DNA of 64,000 nucleotides. Source: Streptosporangium lutulentum. GTDB lineage: Bacteria > Actinomycetota > Actinomycetes > Streptosporangiales > Streptosporangiaceae. The position numbers and the translations under genes were made by a program. The stretch spans positions 4,712,001 through 4,776,000 of the forward strand of contig NZ_JAUSQU010000001.1 in assembly GCF_030811455.1 (NCBI RefSeq). The letters run 5' to 3'. Of this stretch, positions 18,350 to 27,054 are shown piece by piece. The notes under the pieces were generated by a model that did no database searches, was not told the DNA's origin, and was given only the letters and a program-made list of their open reading frames with translations. Each line of letters opens with the position of its first letter. The stretch's first letter is position 1.

Positions 18350-18793
18350 CTTCAGATCGCCTCCTCTTTCGGTGACGAACCCAGCCTACGCTGGACCGCC
18401 CGTGAAGCGGCCCAAGCACGATCCATACTCACTCTTGATCGAACTTTTTCCGGAGCGGGCCGATTCCGGGGAAACAAGGGTGCGAGAGGACGGCGAGCGC
18501 GGCCGGGACACCCGTCCTCCGTCACGGAGGCGAGCCCGCCGGGCGGCCTGCCCGGCGAGGGGCACGCGGACCCGGCCCACGGCTCCGATGAGACACGTGA
18601 GCACGGCCCGATCCGGTGAGGGGCACGCGGGCCCGGCCCACGGCTCCGATGAAGCACGCGAGCACGGCCCGGTCCGGTGAAGCGGCACGCGGCCCCGGCC
18701 GGACGCGGCCCGCGGCTCCGATGAGACACGCGGGCGCCCGTCGCGGCCGGGCCGCGCGTCGGGGGGACCGGCGAGACCCGCTCCCCCGGATGG
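18350..18793. other. Intergenic region between nusB and the methyltransferase
   Basis: About 440 bp, GC-rich and without a convincing gene. It contains a 61-bp imperfect tandem repeat (18552-18735) and the presumed methyltransferase promoter. Confidence 0.5.
18552..18735. repeat. 61-bp imperfect tandem repeat, about three copies
   Basis: Units begin at 18552, 18613 and 18674. Each starts with CCGG, carries GGGCACGCGG or a variant of it, then CGGCTCCGATGA. The first two copies are nearly identical; the third has diverged and gained extra bases. It lies just after nusB in transcription direction. The repeat is in non-coding DNA and has no palindromic unit, so a terminator role is not clear. 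Confidence 0.7.
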
Positions 18794-19204
18794 CTACAGC
18801 GCCAGTGACGGCTTGAGCTGCTTGAAGCGGGCCATCAGGCCGTTGACGAACTGCGGCGACTCGTCGGTGGACAGTTCGGAGGCCAGGCCGACCCACTCGC
18901 TGATGACGACGCCCTCGGGGACGTCGGGCATCCACAGGAGCTCGTAGGTGCCGCCGCGCAGCAGGTTGCGGTCGACCGCGGGCATGCGGTCGAGCGTCCA
19001 GCCCTCGGCGTAGGTGGTGATCAGTTCGTCGATGCGCATCCGGTGCCGGCACACGCCTTCGACGATCGTGGTGGTGTATTCGTTCACGGGCGGCTCCGCC
19101 CGTTCCAGACGCTCGGCGAGAACACTGAGTGGATCTTCGCTCCGCGCCTCGGCCTCGAAGAGGATGTCCAGCGCGCGCCTGCGCGCCTTACCCCGTGCCG
19201 ACAT
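18794..19204 (-). CDS. nusB: Transcription antitermination factor NusB
   Basis: 136 residues, standard length. NusB with NusE (ribosomal protein S10) binds boxA RNA in rRNA transcripts. The all-helical fold is recognisable from ARRRALDILFEAEARSEDP, VVISEWVGLASELSTDESPQFVNG and related segments. Its ATG shares a base with the efp stop (TGATG), so it is coupled to efp. In many actinobacteria nusB is followed by bldD and the pyr operon; here the pyr operon lies about 44 kb away in this window. Confidence 0.93.
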   Translation of the reverse strand: MSARGKARRRALDILFEAEARSEDPLSVLAERLERAEPPVNEYTTTIVEGVCRHRMRIDELITTYAEGWTLDRMPAVDRNLLRGGTYELLWMPDVPEGVVISEWVGLASELSTDESPQFVNGLMARFKQLKPSLAL

Positions 19205-19764
19205 CAGGCTCGGCCGAGATAATCGCCGGTGCGGGTGTCGACCTTGACCTTCTCGCCGGTCGTGATGAACAGCGGCACCTTGATCTCGGCGCCGGTCTCC
19301 AGCTTGGCCGGCTTGGTGCCGCCGGTGGAGCGGTCGCCCTGGAGACCGGGCTCGGTCTCGGCGATGATCAGCTCGACGGCCGCGGGCAGATCGACGTAGA
19401 GGACGTTGCCCTCGTTGATCGCCAGGGTGGCCAGCATGTTCTCCAGCAGGTAGTCGGCCGAGGAGCCGACCGACGCCCTGGAGACGTTGATCATGTCGTA
19501 GTTCTCGGTGTCCATGAAGACGAAGTCGTCGCCGTCCATGTAGGAGAACTGCATCTCGCGCTTGTCGACGTTGGCCACCTCGACCTTGACGCCCGCGTTG
19601 AAGGTCTTGTCGACGACCTTGCCCGACATGACGTTCTTCAGCTTGGTGCGGACGAACGCACCACCCTTGCCGGGCTTGACGTGCTGGAACTCCACAACCG
19701 CCCAGAGCTCACCGCCATCGAGCTTGAGCACCAGGCCGTTCTTGAGGTCGTTCGTCGTCGCCAC
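19204..19764 (-). CDS. efp: Elongation factor P
   Basis: 186 residues from a GTG at 19764 with AGGAGA upstream. EF-P rescues ribosomes stalled on polyproline. The KOW-like domain I begins [17 protein letters not shown] and has the loop [14 protein letters not shown], in which the lysine at position 33 is the residue that contacts tRNA. Domains II and III, including the C-terminal GDKIKVDTRTG-like stretch (here [17 protein letters not shown]), are complete. Poly-proline proteins in this window such as FtsI make EF-P relevant. It starts 25 bp after pepQ. Confidence 0.95.
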   Translation of the reverse strand: MATTNDLKNGLVLKLDGGELWAVVEFQHVKPGKGGAFVRTKLKNVMSGKVVDKTFNAGVKVEVANVDKREMQFSYMDGDDFVFMDTENYDMINVSRASVGSSADYLLENMLATLAINEGNVLYVDLPAAVELIIAETEPGLQGDRSTGGTKPAKLETGAEIKVPLFITTGEKVKVDTRTGDYLGRA

Positions 19765-19789
19765 TAGTCTCTCCTGCGTACGGCCGCTC

Positions 19790-20857
19790 TTAAAGGACAA
19801 GCAGCTCTTTGGTCGTCCGTGTGAGAAGTTCCGGTCCCTCATCACGCGTCACGAGCGTGTCCTCGATGCGGACGCCGCCCCTGCCCGGTAGGTAAACCCC
19901 AGGCTCAACGGTGACCGGAACTCGATCCTTTAGTCTAGCGTGTTCGGGACCGGACTCTGGCTTCACCGGAGACAGGAACGGCGCCTCGTGAATCTCCAGC
20001 CCGACGCCGTGGCCGAGACCGTGCTCGAAGTACTCCCCGTACCCGGCCTCGGCGATCAGACCGCGGGAGGCGGCGTCCACGTCGTGGACGATCGCGCCGG
20101 GCCGTACGGCACGGCGACCGGCTCGCTGGGCCGCGCGGACCAGCTCGTACAGCTCGCGCTGCCACTGTGCGGGCTCGCCGAGCGCCACGGTCCTGGTCAT
20201 GTCGGCGTGGTAGCCCTCGTACAGCGCCCCGAAGTCCATCGTGACCAGGTCACCGCGCTCCAGCGGCCGGTCCGTGGGCGAGTGGTGCGGGATCGAGCCG
20301 TTGGGACCGCTCGCCACGATCGTGGCGAAGGCGGGCCCGTCCGCGCCCAGCTCGATCATCCGGCACTCCAGCGCCCTGGCGATCTCCTTCTCGGTCGTCC
20401 CGGGTCTCAGGAGGGGCAGCACGTCGGTGAGGGCCCGGTCGGTGAGCTCGCACGCGGTGCGGATGAGGTCGATCTCGGCCTCGTCCTTGACCAGCCGTAC
20501 CGACTCCACCGTCCCGGACAGGCGCAGCAGATCCTCGCCCAGCCGGAAGTAGTCGGCGACGGGCATGTGATCGGCCTCGACGCCGACCCTGCGAGCCCTG
20601 GAGACCAGACCTCCGGCGACGTCGCGCTCCTCGATCACCTCGATGTCGGGGCAGACCCTCCGGGCGGTCTCGGTGTAGCGGGAGTCGGTGGCCAGTGTGG
20701 CGGTGGCGTCGGCCCGGACGAGCACACCCGCGTTGGAGCTGTCCAGGCCGGTCAGGTAACGCACGTTCACACCGTGGGTGACCAGGATCGCGTCCGCCTC
20801 GTGAGCGGGGAGCAGCGCCGCCAGGTGTTCACGGCGCCGAGCGTGGGTGACGGTCAT
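19790..20857 (-). CDS. pepQ: Xaa-Pro peptidase (M24 family)
   Basis: 355 residues: an N-terminal creatinase-like domain (1-130) and a C-terminal pita-bread metallopeptidase domain. The five metal ligands are visible: two Asp in [19 protein letters not shown], His in [17 protein letters not shown], and two Glu in [21 protein letters not shown]. It releases N-terminal residues next to proline or cleaves Xaa-Pro dipeptides; which of the two cannot be told from sequence. It is encoded directly before efp, the usual actinobacterial order. Confidence 0.9.
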   Translation of the reverse strand: MTVTHARRREHLAALLPAHEADAILVTHGVNVRYLTGLDSSNAGVLVRADATATLATDSRYTETARRVCPDIEVIEERDVAGGLVSRARRVGVEADHMPVADYFRLGEDLLRLSGTVESVRLVKDEAEIDLIRTACELTDRALTDVLPLLRPGTTEKEIARALECRMIELGADGPAFATIVASGPNGSIPHHSPTDRPLERGDLVTMDFGALYEGYHADMTRTVALGEPAQWQRELYELVRAAQRAGRRAVRPGAIVHDVDAASRGLIAEAGYGEYFEHGLGHGVGLEIHEAPFLSPVKPESGPEHARLKDRVPVTVEPGVYLPGRGGVRIEDTLVTRDEGPELLTRTTKELLVL

Positions 20858-20904
20858 GCCTCATGCTATGTATCGGGCTCACGACGCACGACCGGATCCG
20901 TCCT

Positions 20905-20960
20905 CTCGCATCCGGCCGGCGCGCTGCGACCGGATGCGAGGCGCCGGTCACGGCCGGCGC
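20905..20960. terminator. Tandem hairpins after the LLM oxidoreductase gene
   Basis: CTCGCATCCGG (20905-20915) pairs with CCGGATGCGAG (20930-20940) as an 11-bp stem, and GCGCCGG (20941-20947) pairs with CCGGCGC (20954-20960) as a 7-bp stem. Both lie between the stop of the oxidoreductase gene and the start of pepQ on the minus strand, so they probably end the upstream transcript. Confidence 0.6.
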
Positions 20961-21002
20961 GCGAGACCGGGCCCGGTTCGCCCCTCCCGCTCCGTGAGGG
21001 GG

Positions 21003-22043
21003 TCAGGACGCGAAGTCCTTGACCTTCTCGATGAGCCGGACGCGCTCCTCGTGCGTACGGCCGAGCGGGGTGACGTTGATGGTCGTGACCCCCGACTCCC
21101 GCATCGCCTGGAGCCGGTCGCGGACGTGCCCCTCGGAGCCGATCAGGGACATCTTCTCGAGCAGTTCCCGGGGGACGAGCGCGGCGGCCTCGTCCTTCTT
21201 GCCGTCGAGGTAGAGGTTCTGGATCTGCTCGGCCTCCTTCTCGTAGCCGTACCGGCGGGCGAGGTCGTTGTAGAAGTTCTTGCCCCTGGCGCCCATCCCG
21301 CCGATGTAGAGGGCCGCCATCGGGCGGCCCAGCTCCATCCAGCCGGACACGTCGTCGCCGATGGCCAGCGCCGCCTGGGCGATGACGTCCAGCTCGCCCA
21401 GGGCCGGGTCGCGCTTGGCCCCGCCCGCGGCGAGGGAGGAGCCCCAGACGTCGGCGGCCTTCTCCGGCATGTAGAAGATCGGCTCCCAGCCCTCGGCCAG
21501 TTCGGCGGCCAGCTCGACGTTCTTCGGGCCGATGGCGGCGACCACGATGGGGATGCGGTCGCGGACCGGGTGGTTGATGATCTTCAAGGGCTTGCCCAGG
21601 CCGGTGCCCTGGCCGGCGGGAAGCGGGACGGTGTAGTGCTTGCCCTCGTAGGTCAGGCGCTCGCGCCTCCAGACCTGTCGGCAGATCTCGATGATCTCCC
21701 GGGTACGGCCCAGCGGCGCGGTGTAGGGCACTCCGTGGAAGCCCTCGATGACCTGCGGGCCGGAGGCGCCCAGGCCGAGGGTGAAGCGGCCGTCGGAGAC
21801 GTGGTCCATGCCCGCGGCGGTCATGGCCAGCAGGGCGGGGGTCCGGGAGTAGATCGGCAGGATGCCGGAGGCGATCTGCAGCCGCTCGGTCTTGGCCGCG
21901 ATGTAGCCCATCTGGCTGACGGCGTCGAAGCTGTACGCCTCGGCGACGAAGACGATGTCGAGACCGGCCTTCTCGTAGTCGGCCAGCTCGGCCACCGTCT
22001 CCTTGAAGCCCCCCGAGTAGTTCAGGGCCATACCGATACGCAT
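21003..22043 (-). CDS. LLM-class F420-dependent oxidoreductase
   Basis: 346 residues from the ATG at 22043 with GGAAGGAC upstream. It belongs to the luciferase-like TIM-barrel family: RIGMALNYSGGFKETVAELADYE at the N terminus (as RIGMALNYSGGF, KETVAELADYE), GLDIVFVAEAYSFDAVSQMG, RLQIASGILPIYSRTPALLAM, and DGRFTLGLGASGPQVIEGFHG. These match F420-dependent oxidoreductases of actinomycetes better than FMN luciferases, but cofactor and substrate are inferred. It is a single-gene unit, divergent from the EEP hydrolase gene. Confidence 0.85.
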   Translation of the reverse strand: MRIGMALNYSGGFKETVAELADYEKAGLDIVFVAEAYSFDAVSQMGYIAAKTERLQIASGILPIYSRTPALLAMTAAGMDHVSDGRFTLGLGASGPQVIEGFHGVPYTAPLGRTREIIEICRQVWRRERLTYEGKHYTVPLPAGQGTGLGKPLKIINHPVRDRIPIVVAAIGPKNVELAAELAEGWEPIFYMPEKAADVWGSSLAAGGAKRDPALGELDVIAQAALAIGDDVSGWMELGRPMAALYIGGMGARGKNFYNDLARRYGYEKEAEQIQNLYLDGKKDEAAALVPRELLEKMSLIGSEGHVRDRLQAMRESGVTTINVTPLGRTHEERVRLIEKVKDFAS

Positions 22044-22215
22044 CGTGAGATCGTCCTTCCGCACACGCCGACGAAACCGAATGTTGTTCCGTTGTTTCGG
22101 CAACAAAGGCTATCGACTCACCACCAAAGCACCAAGCCCCACACCGCCGCCGCGCGGCCGGTAGCCTACGCATTCCGGGGGCGGGGATCCTCGGATACGG
22201 CGGACGAGGAGCCCT

Positions 22216-23103
22216 GTGCTGAGGCGATCGATCATCGTGGTGGCGGGGGCGCTCTCCCTGGTTCTCTGGGGGCACCGGTTCCTGCCGGAGCTCGGCGGAT
22301 TCACCCCCGTACTGGAGACCCTGCTTCCCTGGCTGGGTGTCATCACGCCGATCCTGCTCGTGAGCGCGTTGTTCACCCGTTCGTGGCAGGTGGTCGTCGT
22401 GGCGTTGGTCCCCGCGACCGTGTGGGGGGTCATGTTCGGCCCCGCGCTGCTGCGCAGCCCGCCCGGCGGGCCGAGCGACGTGTCCGTCGCCACGCTCAAC
22501 GTGGGAGCGACCAACGCCAGCTCGGCGCAGGCCGTGCAGTCCGTCTCGAAGGACCGCGACCTGGTCGCGGTGCAGGAGCTGACCCCGGGCGGCCCCGCCG
22601 CGAAGTTCCTCAACGACCACTTCCGGTACAACTACCGGATCGCCACGGTCGGCCTGTGGAGCCGGTTTCCGATCCTTGAGACCCGCAAGGTGGACATCGG
22701 CCTGGACTGGGCGCGGGCCCTGCGCGCGGTGGTCAAGACCCCCAAGGGGAACCTGACCGTCTACGTCATGCATCTCGCCTCCGCCCGCCCCGGCGAGACC
22801 GACCTGCGCGACGAGACCCTCGTCCAGGCCGGGAAGATCATCGACAGGGACGACAGCGAGAACCTGCTGCTGCTCGGCGACCTCAACACCGCCACCACCG
22901 ACCGCAAGCGCGCGGGCCTGGTGCCGCCCCTGGAGGACGCCCAGCAGGAGGCCGGCGAGGGGTTCGGCTTCACCTGGCCGTCGTCCTTCCCCGTCACCCG
23001 CCCCGACCACATCCTCTACCGCGGCCTCACCGCCACCAGCGCCGGCGTCGAGCAGGCCGCGGGCAGCGACCACCGCGCGGCGGTCGCGTCCCTGCGCCTG
23101 TGA
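22216..23103 (+). CDS. Membrane-anchored endonuclease/exonuclease/phosphatase family protein
   Basis: 295 residues from a GTG at 22216, with GGACGAGGAG upstream. Three hydrophobic segments occupy about residues 4-80, followed by an extracytoplasmic EEP (DNase I-like) domain. Active-site blocks are VATLNVGATN, AVQELTPGG, LLLLGDLNTATT and the C-terminal GSDHRAAVAS, which supply Asn, Glu, Asp-Asn and Asp-His. Membrane-anchored EEP proteins of this layout are common in actinobacteria; extracellular nuclease or lipid phosphodiesterase activity is possible but not shown. Confidence 0.85.
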   Translation: MLRRSIIVVAGALSLVLWGHRFLPELGGFTPVLETLLPWLGVITPILLVSALFTRSWQVVVVALVPATVWGVMFGPALLRSPPGGPSDVSVATLNVGATNASSAQAVQSVSKDRDLVAVQELTPGGPAAKFLNDHFRYNYRIATVGLWSRFPILETRKVDIGLDWARALRAVVKTPKGNLTVYVMHLASARPGETDLRDETLVQAGKIIDRDDSENLLLLGDLNTATTDRKRAGLVPPLEDAQQEAGEGFGFTWPSSFPVTRPDHILYRGLTATSAGVEQAAGSDHRAAVASLRL

Positions 23104-23138
23104 CTCCCCCGGCGGGCGGCGCCGCGGCGCGGGAGGCC

Positions 23139-23711
23139 TCAGCGGGCCTGTAACGCGGCCAGGTCCTCCGGGGTGTCGATGTCCGCGGGATCGCCGATGT
23201 CGTCGCAGGGCACCATGACGACCAGCTCCGGGTGGGCGCGCAGGAACGGCCGGGCACCGGTGTCACCGGTCGCGAGCGCCGCGACCTCCTCGAAGTGCTC
23301 CCTGGCGATCAGCACCGGGTTGCGCCTCGCCCCGCCGTAGGTGGCGACGGCCACCGAGGCCCCGTCCTTCGCGGCCCGGATGAGCCGCTCCACCACCTCC
23401 GGGCCGATGAACGGCTGGTCCACCAAGGTGATCACCACGTGTTCGGCGTCGCCGGGGAGCGCGCCGAGCCCGACGCGCAGCGAGGAACCCATCCCCGAGC
23501 GCCACCCGGGATTGCTCACGGTCACCGCTCCCCGCACCTGCGCGGTGGCGGCTCCGAGCACGACGACCACCGGGTGGCAGCCGCCGTCATGGAGCAGCCG
23601 GATCCCCCGGTCCACCAGCCGCTCTCCCCGGAACTCCACCAGCGCCTTCGGCGTGCCGAGGCGCGACCCCGACCCGGCCGCCAGCAACAGTCCCGCGACT
23701 CCGGATCTCAT
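23139..23711 (-). CDS. MobA-like nucleotidyltransferase
   Basis: 190 residues. GLLLAAGSGSRLGTPKALVEFRG is the nucleotide-binding N terminus of MobA/MocA proteins (as GLLLAAGSGSRLG, TPKALVEF), and ITLVDQPFIGPEVVERL is the metal-binding block (LVDQP). Such enzymes attach CMP or GMP to molybdopterin. It is the last gene of a unit with XdhC, CoxE-like and CoxD-like proteins, which fits maturation of a molybdenum hydroxylase. It begins 33 bp after xdhC. Confidence 0.85.
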   Translation of the reverse strand: MRSGVAGLLLAAGSGSRLGTPKALVEFRGERLVDRGIRLLHDGGCHPVVVVLGAATAQVRGAVTVSNPGWRSGMGSSLRVGLGALPGDAEHVVITLVDQPFIGPEVVERLIRAAKDGASVAVATYGGARRNPVLIAREHFEEVAALATGDTGARPFLRAHPELVVMVPCDDIGDPADIDTPEDLAALQAR

Positions 23712-23744
23712 ACGGCTCTCCTCGTCTCCGTCCGACCATCGTGA

Positions 23745-24851
23745 TCACGCGTGGGGTTCGTGCCCGTGGATCCGGCCCGAACCGTCGGTGAGCGGCTGCC
23801 CGGAGCCGCCCCAGCGCAGCTGGATCAGCTCGGCCGCGATGGAGACCGCGGTCTCCTCGGGGGTCCGAGCGCCCAGGTCGAGGCCGATCGGCGAGCGCAG
23901 CCGCTTCAGCTCCGCCTCGCTCAGGCCCGCCTGCGCGAGGCGGGCCAGCCGGTCCTCGTGCGTACGGCGTGAGCCCATCGCGCCGACGTAGCCCGCCGGG
24001 GTGCGCAGGGCCACCTCCAGCAGGGGCACGTCGAACTTCGGGTCGTGGGTGAGCACGCAGATCGCGGTCCGCTCGTCCACGGTGATCGAGCTGAGGTAGT
24101 CGTGCGGCCACTTGACGATCACCTCGTCGGCCTCGGGAAAGCGCTTGGCCGTGGTGAACACCGGCCGGGCGTCGCACACGACCACGTGGTAGCCGAGGAA
24201 CTTGCCGATCCTGGCCACCGCGGCGGCGAAGTCGATCGCGCCGAAGACCAGCATCCGGGGCGGCGGGGCGAAGGAGTTCACGAAGATCGATAACTCGTCG
24301 AGGCGCCGCTCGCCCCGCGCGCCGTACCGCCGGACCCCTGTCAGCCCCTGCGCGAGCATGCCCCGGACGTCGTCGTCCACCGCCTCGTCGAGCCTGGCCA
24401 CCCCCAGCGAACCCGAGGAGCGGTCCGGCCAGATCACCCGGCGCGCCCCGACCGCGCCGGGCCCCGACAGCACGGTCGCCACCGCCACCGGCTCGCGCCC
24501 CCGCACCGATTCGGCGATCGCCCCCAGTTCGGGGAAGGTCTCGCGTGATATCGGCTCGACGAACACGTCCAGGATGCCGCCACAGGTCAGGCCGACGGAG
24601 AAGGCCTCGTCGTCGCTCACGCCGTACCGCTGCAGGACCGGCTCTCCCGAGGCGAGCACCTCCTGGGCCAGCTCGTAGACGGCGCCCTCGACGCAGCCGC
24701 CCGAGACGCTGCCCTCCGCCTCGTCGCCGAGCACGGCCATGGAGGCGCCGGGCGGGCGCGGAGCGCTACGGAAGGTCTCCACCACGGTGGCCAGGCCGAA
24801 CCTCTGCCCGGTCTCCCACCACTGCACGATCTGCATCAACACATCACGCAT
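23745..24851 (-). CDS. xdhC: XdhC/CoxF family molybdoenzyme maturation protein
   Basis: 368 residues from the ATG at 24851 with GGGAGGCGCGA upstream. The N-terminal XdhC/CoxI domain has TVVETFRSAPRPPGASMAVL, GSVSGGCVEGAVYE and LTCGGILDVFVEP, with the conserved cysteines. The C-terminal Rossmann domain includes LGYHVVVCDARPVF and CVLTHDPKFDVPLL. XdhC proteins bind and sulfurate molybdenum cofactor for the xanthine dehydrogenase/CO dehydrogenase family. It overlaps the preceding VWA gene by 8 bp. Confidence 0.9.
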   Translation of the reverse strand: MRDVLMQIVQWWETGQRFGLATVVETFRSAPRPPGASMAVLGDEAEGSVSGGCVEGAVYELAQEVLASGEPVLQRYGVSDDEAFSVGLTCGGILDVFVEPISRETFPELGAIAESVRGREPVAVATVLSGPGAVGARRVIWPDRSSGSLGVARLDEAVDDDVRGMLAQGLTGVRRYGARGERRLDELSIFVNSFAPPPRMLVFGAIDFAAAVARIGKFLGYHVVVCDARPVFTTAKRFPEADEVIVKWPHDYLSSITVDERTAICVLTHDPKFDVPLLEVALRTPAGYVGAMGSRRTHEDRLARLAQAGLSEAELKRLRSPIGLDLGARTPEETAVSIAAELIQLRWGGSGQPLTDGSGRIHGHEPHA

Positions 24852-25992
24852 TCGCGCCTCCCAGCAACCTGGCGAGTTCTTCGAAAGCGGCCAGACTGTG
24901 CCCAGCCACAAAATCGTCAACATACGGCAGGGCGACGCTCATCCCGGCGGTGAGCGGTTGATACCCCTTCTGACCCTTGTGCGGGTTGACCCAGATCACC
25001 CGGTGCGCCGTCCGGGACAGCCGGGCCATCTCCGCGCCGAGCAGGGAGACGTCCCCCCGCTCCCATCCGTCGGAGGCGATCACCACCACCGCGCCCCCGG
25101 CGTCGTTCGACGCCAGGAACCTCCTGAGCTCCTCGCCCAGCCGGGTGCCGCCGCTCCAGTCGGGGATCGCGCGGGAGACGGCGTTCATCGCGGTGGCCGG
25201 GTCCCGGTGGCGCAGCTCGGCGGTGAGCCGGGTGAGCCGGGTACCGGCGCTGAACACCTCGGTGGCCCGGGGCTCGGACCTGACCAGCGCGTGGCCGAGG
25301 CGGAGCAGTGTGTCGGCGTAGGGGGTCATGGAGCCGCTGACGTCCACCAGCAGCACGACCCGGCGAGGTCTGGTCCTGTGCGTGCGATAGCGGAGCCTGG
25401 CGGTCTCCCCGCCCCGCCGCAGCGCCTCGCGGATCGTCGCCCTGCCGTCCAGCCCGCCCCGGTGCGACGGCTTGAACCGGCGCGACCTGCGCTGCTCACG
25501 CCCCGTCCTGAGCAGGGCGAGCAGCCGGTGCACCTCGGCCAGCTCCGCCCCGGTCATCCTGGCCACGTCCCGGTTGCGCAGCACCTCCGCCGCGCTCGCG
25601 GTCGCCGCGGGGACCGGGCTGTCGCCGCTCTCCCCCCGATCACCGGCCAGAGCCGCGGTGTGCCGGACGACGGTGACCGCCGCGGGTTTCGCACGGCCCG
25701 CGCGCAGTCCTCCGAAGTAGGCCCGGAAGACCCGGTCGTAGCGGGGCAGGTCGTCCGCCGAGGCGCACAGGGTGAACCGGCCCGCCCAGTAGGCGTCGCC
25801 GGGCCTGGCGGCGTCCAGGTGGGACAGGGCCCGCAGGAAGTTCTGGGTCCTGTCGTGGTCGGCGGGGACTCCGGCGGCGCGCAGCGTCCTGGCGAAACCG
25901 GTCATGACGGCGACCAGGTCCCCCGGGGTCACCGCCGCCGCGAGGGCTTCGGGGGCGCCGTCCCGCCGGTCGCCGTCAGCCTCGGAGATCAC
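24844..25992 (-). CDS. CoxE-like VWA domain protein
   Basis: 382 residues. A helical N-terminal half is followed by a von Willebrand A domain (about residues 205-370) with the metal-ion-dependent adhesion site VVLLVDVSGSMTPYAD (DxSxS) and a supporting Asp in VVIASDGWERGDVS. This is the layout of CoxE, which pairs with the AAA+ ATPase CoxD to assemble the Mo-Cu site of CO dehydrogenase in carboxydotrophs. Here it overlaps the ATPase gene by 17 bp and xdhC by 8 bp, so the three are coupled. Confidence 0.88.
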   Translation of the reverse strand: MISEADGDRRDGAPEALAAAVTPGDLVAVMTGFARTLRAAGVPADHDRTQNFLRALSHLDAARPGDAYWAGRFTLCASADDLPRYDRVFRAYFGGLRAGRAKPAAVTVVRHTAALAGDRGESGDSPVPAATASAAEVLRNRDVARMTGAELAEVHRLLALLRTGREQRRSRRFKPSHRGGLDGRATIREALRRGGETARLRYRTHRTRPRRVVLLVDVSGSMTPYADTLLRLGHALVRSEPRATEVFSAGTRLTRLTAELRHRDPATAMNAVSRAIPDWSGGTRLGEELRRFLASNDAGGAVVVIASDGWERGDVSLLGAEMARLSRTAHRVIWVNPHKGQKGYQPLTAGMSVALPYVDDFVAGHSLAAFEELARLLGGANA

Positions 25993-26875
25993 CGAAGAAC
26001 CCGTTCCCCAGCACGGCCTCGTGGTCCTCCCGGTGCTTGAGCAGGGCGCCCAGCGTGGCGGCGGCCACGTCGGGGTCCAGCTCCCGCGCGCCGAGGGTCA
26101 GCAGCGCCTCGGTCCAGTCGAGGGTCTCGGCGATCCCGGGCGGTTTGATGAGATCGGTCTCGCGGAGCCGTCCCGTCGCCTTGGCCACCTGCTCGGCGAG
26201 GCTCTCGGAGCACGCGGGGAGCCGCCTGCGCAGGATCGCCACCTCCCGCTCGAAGGAGGGGTGTTCCAGCCAGTGGTAGAGGCAGCGTCTCTTGAGCGCG
26301 TCGTGCACCTCGCGGGTGCGGTTGGAGGTCAGCACGACCACCGGCGGCCGCTCGGCGCGGATCGTGCCGAGTTCGGGAACGGAGATCGCGAAGTCGGAGA
26401 GCACCTCCAGCAGGATCGCCTCGAACTCCACGTCGGCCCGGTCGACCTCGTCGATGAGCAGCACGGCCGGCTGGGTCTCGATCGCCCTCAGCAGCGGCCG
26501 GGCGATCAGGAACCGCCGGCCGTAGACCTCCTCCTCCAGCCGCGCGGAGTCGGTGATCCCGCCCGCCTCGGCGGCCTTCAGGTGCAGGAGCTGGCGGGCG
26601 AAGTCCCAGTCGTACAGGGCCTGGGAGGCGTCCAGCCCCTCGTAGCACTGCAGCCGGATCAGCGGCGCCTCCAGCACGGCCGCGAGGGCCCTGGCCAGCT
26701 CGGTCTTGCCGACGCCCGCCTCGCCTTCGAGCAGGAGCGGGCGGCCCATCCTCAGCGCGAGGAACGCCGCCGTGGCCAGCCCCTCGCCGGCGAGATACGC
26801 CTGCTCGTCGAGCAGCTCGGCCAGCCGGCCGGGAGAGTCCATGTCCGATGCGTCGACCGTGTGCCTCACCACCAC
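25976..26875 (-). CDS. CoxD-like AAA+ ATPase (MoxR superfamily)
   Basis: 299 residues. Walker A is GEAGVGKTELARAL, Walker B AVLLIDEVDRADVEFEAILLE and sensor VVLTSNRTREVHDALKRR; the protein ends in a lid domain. With the CoxE-like VWA gene downstream it matches the MoxR/VWA pairs that assemble molybdenum hydroxylases. The 5' end has three successive GTG codons; a TAGCCT element lies six bases before the second (26872), so a leaderless start there is likely. The gene is divergent from trkH. Confidence 0.88.
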   Translation of the reverse strand: MVVRHTVDASDMDSPGRLAELLDEQAYLAGEGLATAAFLALRMGRPLLLEGEAGVGKTELARALAAVLEAPLIRLQCYEGLDASQALYDWDFARQLLHLKAAEAGGITDSARLEEEVYGRRFLIARPLLRAIETQPAVLLIDEVDRADVEFEAILLEVLSDFAISVPELGTIRAERPPVVVLTSNRTREVHDALKRRCLYHWLEHPSFEREVAILRRRLPACSESLAEQVAKATGRLRETDLIKPPGIAETLDWTEALLTLGARELDPDVAAATLGALLKHREDHEAVLGNGFFGDLRG

Positions 26876-27040
26876 ATCAGGCTACGCCCGAATGTCCGAT
26901 CAAGGATTCGGAGAACATTGACATCGGATCCGGCGCCGGACGGCAACGACCGCCCGTCGCGGGGTCGTCGCGGGGAGCGGTCCGGCCCGATCATCTTCGA
27001 CGATCACTCGGACAATCTTAGATCTTGGGGCGGACAGGCG

Positions 27041-27046
27041 TATTCT
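27041..27046 (+). promoter_or_regulatory. trkH -10 element, probable leaderless start
   Basis: TATTCT lies eight bases before the trkH GTG at 27055, and no ribosome site precedes that codon. The arrangement suggests transcription starts at or next to the initiation codon. No strong -35 element was seen. Confidence 0.5.
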
Positions 27047-27054
27047 CACCCCCT

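Noticed and set aside
18552..18735. CRISPR array
   Set aside because: Copies are contiguous tandem repeats without spacers and no cas genes are present; the same applies to 35335-35443.
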